NCBI GenBank assembly: GCA_934503275.1
Contig: CAKSVD010000006.1
Location: 31,458-95,457, forward strand
Direction of reading: 5' to 3'
DNA from: an uncultured Faecalibacterium sp.
GTDB taxonomy: Bacteria > Bacillota > Clostridia > Oscillospirales > Ruminococcaceae
Length of the DNA: 64,000 nucleotides
The position numbers and the translations under genes are program-made. The notes beneath the pieces were generated by a model that saw only the letters and a list, made by a program, of their open reading frames with translations, was not told the DNA's origin and made no database searches. Within the stretch, counting starts at the first letter, position 1, and every line of letters begins with the position of its first letter. Positions 26,956-34,548 of the stretch are shown here, in pieces.

Positions 26956-27963
26956 ATGTCCAAACAACGTCTGCTTTTTATCACCACCGGCGGCACCATT
27001 GCCAGCGTGCGCACCCAGCAGGGGCTGAAGCCCGTGCTTACCAGCGAGGAGTTGCTCGCCCATCTGCCGGAACTGAAGGAGTTGTGCTGCCCGGAAACGC
27101 TGGCGCTGTGCAGCATCGACAGCACCGACCTCGGGCAGGAGCACTGGCTCATGATGGCACGCGCTATTCAGGAAAACTACGCCCTGTACGATGGCTTTAT
27201 CATCTGCCACGGCACGGATACGCTGGCCTACTCTGCGGCGGCGCTCTCCTATCTCATCCAGAACGCAGATAAGCCCATCATCCTTACCGGCGCGCAGCAG
27301 CCCATCTCCAACGAGATCACAGATGCCAAGAAAAACCTGCGGGACAGCGTGGTCTGCGCCATCGACCCGGGCAGCCGGGGCGTGATGGTAGTGTTTGGCG
27401 GGCACGTCATCGCGGGCACCCGCGCCAAAAAGAACAAGACCATCAGCTACGACGCCTTTGCCTCGGTCAACTTCCCGGAGCTGGCGCTGGTGCAGGGCGA
27501 CCGGCTGGTGCGGTACATTCCCTCGCCGTGGCCCACCGGCCCGGTGGAGTTCAGCCGCACGCTGGACAGCCGGGTATTCCTGCTCAAGCTGACGCCCGGG
27601 ATGTCCCCGGCGCTCATCCCGGAGATCTTCCACCTGTACGACTGCGTCATCGTGGAAAGCTTCGGCGTGGGCGGCATCCCGCAGCAGCTGATGGACGCCT
27701 TTGCCGCCGGGCTGGGCGACTACGAGACCACCCACAAGGTGCTCATCATGACCACGCAGGTCACCTACGAGGGCAGCGACGTGGGCGTGTACGAGGTGGG
27801 CAAGCGGGTGCGCAACCGCTTCCGCTTCTTGGAGGCCCACGATATGACCATCGAGGCCGTGGTGACCAAAAGTATGTGGCTGCTGGCGCAGAACTGCGAA
27901 AGCTTTGATCAGCTGCAGCAGCGGTTCTACCGTCAGGTGAACTTTGACACCTTCTACCACTGA
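26956..27963 (+). CDS. ansA: Type I (cytoplasmic) L-asparaginase
   Basis: A 335-residue enzyme that hydrolyses asparagine to aspartate and ammonia. The first catalytic Thr is in FITTGGTIAS (about 10-19), the second in ICHGTDTLAYSA, with LTGAQ and the lysine in the DAKKNLRDSV region. No signal peptide is present, which with the AnsA-like length marks the cytoplasmic type. The start at 26956 has GGGGG about ten bases upstream. It is monocistronic and followed directly by terminator repeat R3. Confidence 0.93.
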   Translation: MSKQRLLFITTGGTIASVRTQQGLKPVLTSEELLAHLPELKELCCPETLALCSIDSTDLGQEHWLMMARAIQENYALYDGFIICHGTDTLAYSAAALSYLIQNADKPIILTGAQQPISNEITDAKKNLRDSVVCAIDPGSRGVMVVFGGHVIAGTRAKKNKTISYDAFASVNFPELALVQGDRLVRYIPSPWPTGPVEFSRTLDSRVFLLKLTPGMSPALIPEIFHLYDCVIVESFGVGGIPQQLMDAFAAGLGDYETTHKVLIMTTQVTYEGSDVGVYEVGKRVRNRFRFLEAHDMTIEAVVTKSMWLLAQNCESFDQLQQRFYRQVNFDTFYH

Positions 27964-27978
27964 GCCGCGCGGACGCGG

Positions 27979-28118
27979 GACGATCTTGAATGCGCTCCGC
28001 GTTGCTCTGCGCATCTTCAGCGGAAAAGATATTTTTATTTGCAGCTCCGAAACGCCTGCGGGCGTTTCGGAGCTGCTTTTTCACGGGAGGGGTCGTGGCG
28101 GGAAACGGCATTTATTCC
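27979..28118 (+). repeat. Modular terminator repeat R3
   Basis: The cleanest copy: ACGATCTTGA, stem ATGCGC/GCGCAT around TCCGCG, AGCGGAA, a T-rich spacer, hairpin 28041-28075 (CAGCTCCGAAACGCC, TGCG loop), then TTTTTCACGGGAGGGGTCG and GGGAAACGGCATTT. It starts 16 bp after the ansA stop and is in the same orientation. A second hairpin (CAGCCAGACCG..CGGTCTGGCTG, 28131-28156) closes the convergent GGDEF-EAL gene. Confidence 0.85.
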
Positions 28119-28178
28119 TGAAAGCGCAAAAGCAGCCAGACCGGGCGGTCTGGCTGCTTTTATGCTTATAAAAATATT

Positions 28179-30845
28179 TTACTCTACATCTTCATCCGCA
28201 AAGATCCACAGCACCTCGTTGATGTGGGAGCCGCTGCGGGAGTAGGGGGTCACACGGATACAGAAGCTGCGGCCATCCGTTTTGCGGTAGCGGTGCTCCA
28301 GCAGATTGCTGCTGAACACGGTGCTGCGCACAAGGCCGAAATCCAGCAGCTTTGCAAAGCCGTCTCTTTCCTCCGGCGCTACCAGCGTATCGCGGTAGTT
28401 GGTCAGCGCCGCGCGGAAGGAGCCGCCGCAGGTATCCAGAATGGACTGGAAGTAGTCCGGCACAATAACGGGGCGCACGGTGTCCTCCTGCAGGTCCACC
28501 ACGATCACCGTCTTGTATTTGGGGGCAAGCACCTTCAAAAAGTGCTCCGCGTCCCGCTTTTCCTGCAGGGTGCGCTCCATCTTTTCGTTCAGGCCCTCCA
28601 GCTGGCGGGCGTGGCCGTTGTGCTCGTAGTAGGTCTGCCGGTCCTGCCGCATGGCAGCCTCGGCCTTGGCCACGGCTTCGTCCACACGGCGCAGGTCGGT
28701 GGTCTGCCGGATGCCCACCGAGATGGCGTGGTCCTTTTCCTTCAGGAAGGCGCGCATCCGGTCTACGGTGCTCCACACGCTATAAGGCGGCTCGTTGGGG
28801 GTGAGGATGATAAATTCATCGCTGCCGATGCGGTATACCCGGCTGGTAGCAAAGAACTTGCGAGCGGCGTTGGCCAGACAGCACAGCAGGGTGTCGCCGC
28901 TGCGGTGTCCCAGATGCTCGTTCACCTCGTGCATTCCCACCACATCAATGTAGGTGCATACCACGGATTCGTACCCGCTATGGGGCAGTTCCCGTAGGTC
29001 GGCCTCGTACCGGCTGCGGTTGGCAAGGCCGGTCAGGGTGTCGTGGCTATAAGAGAAATCCAGTTCCTCGCTGAGCTGGTCGGCCTGTGCGTCGTTGCGC
29101 ACCAGCACGGTCGCCCACGGGTTCTGGGCGCAGCAGCCACGGCAGGGCAGCACCTCTGTGGTGACCCAGATGAACTGGCCGGACACATTCTCGCGGTAGC
29201 GGTAGAACTCCGGCGCAGTGGCGTGGTACAACACAGAGCGCAGAGCCTCCAGATCGGTCTGCTCCAGGAACAGGTCTGCGTCCTCCTCGTGCACGATCTT
29301 CTCGTTCACCATGCGGTCGCAGTAGTTGACAAAATCCTCTTCCTTTTCCAGATCCTGACCCAGCAGGCGGGCGTCCCGCTTGATCACCCGGTATGTACCG
29401 GTGGCAAGGTTCAGCAGCGAGATCTCCAGAACATTGTCGGTAAAGATCTGGTAGGCCTGCAAGGCCAGCGCGGTCTTTTCGGTGCCCGGGTTCTCCACCC
29501 GGCGGTCGCGGCGCATCAGGTCGCGGCGCAGATCCCAGTAATCCTGATTGGTGGGATCTGCCAGCAGCTTTTCGGCGTTTTCCACCGGCATGGGCTTGAA
29601 GAAGTAGTAGCCCTGCGAGTACAGGCAGTCTGCCGCCTGCAGCATGGACACCTGCTCCGGGGTCTCCACGCCCTCGGCGATGATGGGCAGGTTCAGTCGG
29701 TGTGCCATATCCACCACCGACTCCACGATCTGCACGCCCTTGCTGCGGTTCTCCTGATTCATGTCGATCAGCTTCATGTCCAGCTTGATGGCATCGACAT
29801 TGGTATCCTTGAGCATATTCAGCGAGGAGTACCCGCTGCCAAAGTCGTCCATCATCACCGCAAAGCCCTTGCGGTGCAGGCCCTGAATAGCGTCTTCCAC
29901 CATTCTGGTGTCCTCGGCCACCATGGTCTCGGTGATCTCGGCCAGCAGAAGCTTTGGCTCCAGCTTATATTTTTCCACCAGATCCGCAAAGATCTGCGGC
30001 ACATCCAGATTGAGGATATCCTGCACCGAAACGTTCACCGATACCGGCACAAGGTTGCTGCCGCTCTCCTGCCACTTGTGCAAAGTCTGGCAGACGGATT
30101 CCCAGATGTACTGGTCCAGCCTTGTCACAAGGCCGGTGCGCTCCAGCAGCGGCATGAACTCGGCGGGGGGAACACAGCCACGGGTGGGGTGGTTCCAGCG
30201 CACCAGCGCCTCCATGCCCACGATGGCGCGGGTGATGCTGTTGCACTTGGGCTGCAAAAAGAAGCAGAATTCGTGGTTATCCAGTGCGTGCTCCAACTCG
30301 CCCAGCAGCTGCTGCTGTTCCTTGAGTTCGTTGAGCATGGTGGGCTCAAAGCGATGCAGATAGCCGCCGTCCGTCGTTACACCGGCGATCTGGGCATAGT
30401 TGCACAGGGTGGCGGCATCCGCACCGGAGTTTGCCTGCACAGAGCACACGCCCATCGCCACAAAAAAGGTGACATCCTGCCTGCCGGCATTCATGCAGGT
30501 CTGCAGCGTGGCAAGCACGGCAGTCTGATCGGCCTTTTCGTCCGGCAGGCACAGGAAAAAGTCATCATTTCCAAAATAGCCCACAGGGTAGCCGGTCTGC
30601 TTGCTGTAGCCCAGCAGACAGTTTGCCATGTTCTCCAGCAAAGCATCGCCCTTTACGGTACCGTAAAGCTCGTTATAAAGCTTGAAGTGCTGGATATCCA
30701 CGGCGGCGACAGCCCATTCCGTTCCCTGATGCGCGGTCAGGAATGTATGCAGGGCCTGTAAAAATGCGTCCTTGCGGTCGATCCGTTGTAACGCAGCAGA
30801 TGCCGGTGCGGCGGCATCTGTTTTGGTCTTCCGTTCCTCTGACAT
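28179..30845 (-). CDS. GGDEF-EAL-GGDEF cyclic-di-GMP signalling protein
   Basis: About 888 residues from 30845 (GGGG seven bases upstream). The first GGDEF-like domain (about 20-170) is degenerate (GNDDF, 92-96). The EAL domain (about 180-430) keeps all catalytic marks: EAL 212-214, N271, the EITET glutamates, DD 333-334, K354, E391 and Q411 in SQGYYF, so c-di-GMP phosphodiesterase activity is likely. A PAS-like region (about 470-590) and a second GGDEF (GSDEF 674-678, with DTLTGLANR) follow, then a C-terminal PAS-like part. No membrane segment or signal peptide is seen, so it is cytosolic. It may hydrolyse c-di-GMP under control of the degenerate domains. It is monocistronic, with a palindrome over its promoter. 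Confidence 0.9.
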   Translation of the reverse strand: MSEERKTKTDAAAPASAALQRIDRKDAFLQALHTFLTAHQGTEWAVAAVDIQHFKLYNELYGTVKGDALLENMANCLLGYSKQTGYPVGYFGNDDFFLCLPDEKADQTAVLATLQTCMNAGRQDVTFFVAMGVCSVQANSGADAATLCNYAQIAGVTTDGGYLHRFEPTMLNELKEQQQLLGELEHALDNHEFCFFLQPKCNSITRAIVGMEALVRWNHPTRGCVPPAEFMPLLERTGLVTRLDQYIWESVCQTLHKWQESGSNLVPVSVNVSVQDILNLDVPQIFADLVEKYKLEPKLLLAEITETMVAEDTRMVEDAIQGLHRKGFAVMMDDFGSGYSSLNMLKDTNVDAIKLDMKLIDMNQENRSKGVQIVESVVDMAHRLNLPIIAEGVETPEQVSMLQAADCLYSQGYYFFKPMPVENAEKLLADPTNQDYWDLRRDLMRRDRRVENPGTEKTALALQAYQIFTDNVLEISLLNLATGTYRVIKRDARLLGQDLEKEEDFVNYCDRMVNEKIVHEEDADLFLEQTDLEALRSVLYHATAPEFYRYRENVSGQFIWVTTEVLPCRGCCAQNPWATVLVRNDAQADQLSEELDFSYSHDTLTGLANRSRYEADLRELPHSGYESVVCTYIDVVGMHEVNEHLGHRSGDTLLCCLANAARKFFATSRVYRIGSDEFIILTPNEPPYSVWSTVDRMRAFLKEKDHAISVGIRQTTDLRRVDEAVAKAEAAMRQDRQTYYEHNGHARQLEGLNEKMERTLQEKRDAEHFLKVLAPKYKTVIVVDLQEDTVRPVIVPDYFQSILDTCGGSFRAALTNYRDTLVAPEERDGFAKLLDFGLVRSTVFSSNLLEHRYRKTDGRSFCIRVTPYSRSGSHINEVLWIFADEDVE

Positions 30846-30901
30846 GACGATTCCCCACAATTTGGATAGATTTCAATGCGGATAAGCCGATTGCGGTCGG
30901 T

Positions 30902-30927
30902 TGTTATACTTTATAATCAGTATAACA
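30902..30927 (-). promoter_or_regulatory. Promoter with perfect palindrome upstream of the GGDEF-EAL gene
   Basis: TGTTATACT (30902-30910) and AGTATAACA (30919-30927) are perfect 9-bp inverted arms with an 8-bp spacer. The right arm contains the TATACT -10 on the minus strand. The arrangement suits a repressor dimer site. Confidence 0.6.
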
Positions 30928-31032
30928 CGGTTTAAGTCGTTTTGAAATAGGTTTTTCACACTTTCTAACAACATTATTCTAGCAAAGTGCAACAAAAATG
31001 CCACACGCGGCGGAGCCGGTGCGGCATTCAAA

Positions 31033-32121
31033 TCATTTGGCATCCTTGCTGTTGTCGTCCTTGTTTTCCTGCTCGGCGCGGTGCAGCATCTCCCGCAGGG
31101 CCGACAGGCTCAGCAGCTTGCTGCCATGCTTCAGTTTTGGGAAGGCGCGCAGCATACGGCGGGGGCCCACGATGCGGGGCAGGCGCAGCAGCTGTGCCTG
31201 CATCTCCTCGCTGCGCTGCTGCAGTTCTGCGGCCAGCTGCTCCAGCTGCAACAATTCAGCAGCACGCTCGGCAGTGCCCTTGGCAGCAAGACGGGCGGCT
31301 TCGGCGGCCTCGGCGGCGTTCAGGCGGGCGTCCTCGCTGGCGCGGCGGGCAGCCTCGCTGGCCTCGGCAGCCTTGGCGCGGATAGCGGCCATGGTCTCAT
31401 GGACAGAGGGGCGCTTTCCGGCGGCATCCCGCGCTTCGGCGGCGGCAAGCTTGAATTGCAGCCGTCCCTCGTCCAGCTTTTTGTCGGCGGTCAGGGTGGT
31501 GGTGCCCAGCAGCTGGGTCATGGCATCGCTGACGGCGTGGATGCTGTCGCCCAGCTGCTCCATGGTGTCCAGCGTATCGGCCAGCGCAGAGGCGGCAATG
31601 GCGGTAGCCACCACGTCCGCTGCGTACACGGCGTACAAAAAGCATATGACGATGACCCCCGCAAGGGGCGGGACAAGGTCTACAAGGTTGGCTACCACCG
31701 GGTGCACGACGCGCATGACGACCAGCGTGCCCACACCCCACAGCAGGCAGAATTTCAGACAGATATAGCCCCCGATGTTAAAGGGAAAATCGCTGTAATC
31801 CCACCAGCGAGTATGGTAGATCTTATACAGTGCCCAGCCGCCCACCAGTTCCAGTGCACTGGGCAGGATGACGCCGCCGATATAAAGCAGCAGGATGCTG
31901 TGCTGCAAGGGTGTAAGGGTAAACAGCACAATGATCATGCCAAAGCCGTAGATGGGACAGACCGGGCCGTTGAGAAAGCCCCGGTTCACCAGCTGTCCGG
32001 TGGCAGCAGCGGCGTAGATGACCTCCAGACACCAGCCCAGACAGGAATAGATCAGGAAATAAGCCAGAATGTGGTACAGGGAAAACCCGCATACCATGGT
32101 CCCGGTAAGAAAGCTTACCAT
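31033..32121 (-). CDS. CmpB-like (PF06541-type) membrane protein with long Ala-rich coiled coil
   Basis: A 362-residue protein. Residues 15-185 form about five membrane helices with the conserved pattern YFLIYSCLGWCLEVIY, NRGFLNGPVCPIYGFG and LELVGGWALYKIYHTRWWDYS of proteins annotated as putative ABC permeases; no ATPase is nearby, so that name is not proof of transport. The rest is cytosolic: a helical segment, then a coiled coil of about 100 residues rich in Ala/Glu/Arg (EASEAARRASEDARLNAAEA) and a basic tail. It ends a four-gene operon, 15 bp after the DUF6472 gene. Confidence 0.8.
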   Translation of the reverse strand: MVSFLTGTMVCGFSLYHILAYFLIYSCLGWCLEVIYAAAATGQLVNRGFLNGPVCPIYGFGMIIVLFTLTPLQHSILLLYIGGVILPSALELVGGWALYKIYHTRWWDYSDFPFNIGGYICLKFCLLWGVGTLVVMRVVHPVVANLVDLVPPLAGVIVICFLYAVYAADVVATAIAASALADTLDTMEQLGDSIHAVSDAMTQLLGTTTLTADKKLDEGRLQFKLAAAEARDAAGKRPSVHETMAAIRAKAAEASEAARRASEDARLNAAEAAEAARLAAKGTAERAAELLQLEQLAAELQQRSEEMQAQLLRLPRIVGPRRMLRAFPKLKHGSKLLSLSALREMLHRAEQENKDDNSKDAK

Positions 32122-32136
32122 AAGCGCCTCCGTTCT

Positions 32137-32316
32137 TCAGTTCTGCTTGGATACGATCTTATACTCGTCCCCCGGCTCAAAAAAGGGGCAGGCAGCGGTA
32201 TTGTGCGCAAGATAGCGTGCCATCTCGTCCTCGTCCAGCGCAGCGCCCTGTGCGCAGTAATAGCCGCCGTATTCGTCCTGAAGATTATTCAGGCACAGTT
32301 CACAGGGGTCAGACAT
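32137..32316 (-). CDS. DUF6472-type small Cys-rich protein
   Basis: A 59-residue protein, MSDPCELCLNN... ending EYKIVSKQN. The pattern CxxC, YYC, DEDEM, CPFF, DEYKIV matches the small DUF6472 family of gut Bacillota; the four Cys could bind Zn or Fe. The start codon overlaps the end of trmB by 8 bp (GCG AAT GTC TGA / ATG TCT GAC), so translation is coupled. It is easy to miss because of its size. Function unknown. Confidence 0.85.
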   Translation of the reverse strand: MSDPCELCLNNLQDEYGGYYCAQGAALDEDEMARYLAHNTAACPFFEPGDEYKIVSKQN

Positions 32317-33076
32317 TCGCTTCGCCTTCCTGTGCGGCGGCTTCGGCGGCGGCAGCCTCCCGCGCCATCCGCTTGAGCACCTTGGGGTCTACCCAGGTCA
32401 CGCTGTCGGCACCGGGCTTCTTGCGGGCGATCAGCGCCTTGATCTTGATGCCCATCTCGGTGAACATTCCCTCGTGCTCGGTGCGGATATTCCACTCCGG
32501 CTCGTTCTCGTGCAGGTCATAGGTGATCCACTCGATCTCGTAGCCGGAAGCGGGGAAGTACTCCACGCTGTCCCGGAACAGATCATCATCGTCGGTCTTA
32601 AAGTAGATCTCGCCGCCGTCCTTCAAAAACTCGCGGTAGGCGATCAGCTGGCGCGGGTAGGTAAGGCGGTGCTTGTGGGAGGAGTCGTTCTTGCTCCACG
32701 GATTGCAGAAGTTGATATAGATGCGGCTGACTTCATCCTCCGGGGTGATAACGCCCTTGATGCGCTCGATATCGGTGCTCATGATCTTCACGTTGTCGAT
32801 GGGGCGTCCGGCTGCCTGATAGGCGGCTTCGATCTTGCGCTTGGCAAGGATGAGCACCTTGTCGGTGATGTCGATGCCCAGATAGTTGTTTTCCGGGTGG
32901 GCGCAGGCCAGCTGGGAGATGAAGCCGCCCTTGCCGCAGCCCAGCTCCAGAATAAAGGGCTGCTCCGGGCGGGCATACTGGCCGTGCCACTTGCCGCCCC
33001 AGATCAGGGGCTCGTGCACATGGAAATCTGCGGCCATCAGTTCGTCGTGGGCATAGGGTTTGAAACGCATTCTCAT
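32309..33076 (-). CDS. trmB: tRNA (guanine-N7-)-methyltransferase
   Basis: About 255 residues from 33076, an ATG that overlaps the stop of the alaX-like gene (ATGA). It methylates G46 of tRNAs with S-adenosylmethionine. The SAM loop ILELGCGKGGFISQLA, LGIDITDK (acidic residue after strand 2) and the substrate-binding NFCNPWSK segment (usually FPDPWPK) are present, followed by HKHRLT. A C-terminal Ala/Glu-rich tail extends past the usual end. The second gene of a four-gene operon tied to tRNA quality. Confidence 0.93.
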   Translation of the reverse strand: MRMRFKPYAHDELMAADFHVHEPLIWGGKWHGQYARPEQPFILELGCGKGGFISQLACAHPENNYLGIDITDKVLILAKRKIEAAYQAAGRPIDNVKIMSTDIERIKGVITPEDEVSRIYINFCNPWSKNDSSHKHRLTYPRQLIAYREFLKDGGEIYFKTDDDDLFRDSVEYFPASGYEIEWITYDLHENEPEWNIRTEHEGMFTEMGIKIKALIARKKPGADSVTWVDPKVLKRMAREAAAAEAAAQEGEANV

Positions 33077-34263
33077 AGTTTGTTGTTCTCCTTCAAAAAT
33101 CTCTCCACCTGCTCCGGGGTGGCGGCACAGCTGCCCTGACAAATGCCGGGCTTGCCGCCGCCGCGTCCGTTCAAGGCAGCGTTCAGGGCTTTGGTCAGGG
33201 CGCGCACATCGCCGTCCCGCCGGGCAAGGCAGTAGCCGGTGCCCTTTTCGGTGGGGGTCAGGGCGGCGCACAGGCCGGTGGTGGCCTCGGTCAGCCGGAC
33301 GGCCAGCCGGTGCAGCCCGTCCGGGTCCAGCCCCGGCAGGGTGCGGATGGCGTCTGCATCGGGTGCGGTCAGCTGCGCAAGGGCGTCAAACAGCTGGCTG
33401 CACAGTCCGAAGTGTGTAAATTTAAGCGCAGTATACTCGTCGTATACGCGATGCACCGCCACAGCGGTCTGGTCGGCCTTGGCAGAGAGCAGTGCACCGA
33501 TCTCTGCCTGCCGGGCGCGCATGGCCTGCGCCGCCGCCAGCGCACGGGCGCCGCACACCACGCTCAGCCGCACGCCGCCCTTGTAGTTCTCGCTGGCAAG
33601 GATCTTGATCTGCCCCACCTGACCGGTGGTGCGGGTATGGGTGCCGCAGCAGGCGCAGACGTCCGCGCCCGGGATGGTCACGATGCGCACCTGTCCCTCG
33701 ATCTCCTTTTTGGAGCGGTAGACAAGGGCGGCAAGTTCCTCCCGGGTGGGGTAGCTGATGAGCACCGGCACATCCTGCCACACGATGCGGTTGGCGGCAA
33801 GCTCTGCCTGCCGCAGCCCCTCGGGGCTGATGGGCACACTGGTGTCCATGCGCACCGCCTCGGTGCCCACATGGAAGCCCACGTTCTCGGCCCCGAACAT
33901 CTGGTGCAGGATGCCGGAAAGGATATGCTCGCCGGTGTGCTGCTGCATCTTATCGAACCGCCAGTCCCAGTCGATGCAGCCGGCAACGGCTGCGCCGGGC
34001 GCTGCGGCAGCAGGCAGGGCATCCACCGTATGCCAGATGACACCCGCCTGCTCGTGGACGTCCTGCACCTGCAGCACCGTGCCGTCCGGCAGGGTCAAAG
34101 TGCCCCGGTCGGCGGGCTGACCGCCGCCCTCCGGGTAGAACACCGTGCCGTCCAGCGCGATGCGCCCGCCTCCGGTCTTTTCATCCGGCTCTGCGGCAAG
34201 GATGACACTTTTGCACCCGGTGCGAAAGGCGTCCTGCTCAAAGTATTTTTCTGTGCGCTGCAT
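33073..34263 (-). CDS. Alanyl-tRNA editing protein (AlaX-like, with DHHA1 domain)
   Basis: About 396 residues from 34263 (GGAGG five bases upstream). The N-terminal half resembles the beta barrel and editing domain of alanyl-tRNA synthetase, with the zinc-binding HTGEHILSG (about 105-113) and CACCGTHTRTTG sites; FYPEGGGQPADRG is the barrel signature. The C-terminal part is a DHHA1-like domain ending in GGRGGGKPGICQGS. It should deacylate Ser- or Gly-mischarged tRNA-Ala in trans; there is no aminoacylation core. It is first in the operon with trmB. Confidence 0.9.
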   Translation of the reverse strand: MQRTEKYFEQDAFRTGCKSVILAAEPDEKTGGGRIALDGTVFYPEGGGQPADRGTLTLPDGTVLQVQDVHEQAGVIWHTVDALPAAAAPGAAVAGCIDWDWRFDKMQQHTGEHILSGILHQMFGAENVGFHVGTEAVRMDTSVPISPEGLRQAELAANRIVWQDVPVLISYPTREELAALVYRSKKEIEGQVRIVTIPGADVCACCGTHTRTTGQVGQIKILASENYKGGVRLSVVCGARALAAAQAMRARQAEIGALLSAKADQTAVAVHRVYDEYTALKFTHFGLCSQLFDALAQLTAPDADAIRTLPGLDPDGLHRLAVRLTEATTGLCAALTPTEKGTGYCLARRDGDVRALTKALNAALNGRGGGKPGICQGSCAATPEQVERFLKENNKL

Positions 34264-34277
34264 GATACCTCCAAAAA

Positions 34278-34434
34278 CCCTCTCAGTCATCGCTGCGCGA
34301 TGCCAGCTCCCCCGAGAGGGGGAGCTTTTTCTCTGGAGGGAAAGTAAGCCCTCTGGGCTGAAGGCACCTCTCACCATGCCATCGCATGAAGCTCCCCCTT
34401 CGGGGGAGCTGGCGCGAAGCGCCTGAGAGGGTCG
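34278..34434. repeat. Foldback MITE-like repeat in the alaX leader (family 2)
   Basis: Near-perfect inverted ends of about 45 bp, each with ACCCTCTCAG, a GCG-rich arm and a CCAGCTCCCCC..GGGGGAGCT inner palindrome, around a core of about 65 bp. It lies inside the 5' untranslated region of the alaX-like operon, whose TATACT -10 is at 34450-34455 on the minus strand. Confidence 0.8.
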
Positions 34435-34469
34435 TCCCATAAAAACCAGTATACCACGATTTTTGCCTG

Positions 34470-34498
34470 TGGAAAATAGTTTGCAGTTATGTTATGAT
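34470..34498 (+). promoter_or_regulatory. Promoter of malQ
   Basis: TATGAT at 34493-34498 with a weak TGGAAA at 34470-34475, 17-bp spacer. It is divergent from the alaX-like operon promoter. Confidence 0.5.
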
Positions 34499-34548
34499 AG
34501 GAAACAACGAATATTCCCGAAAATTGACAGCGAGGAAGGTAACGGATC

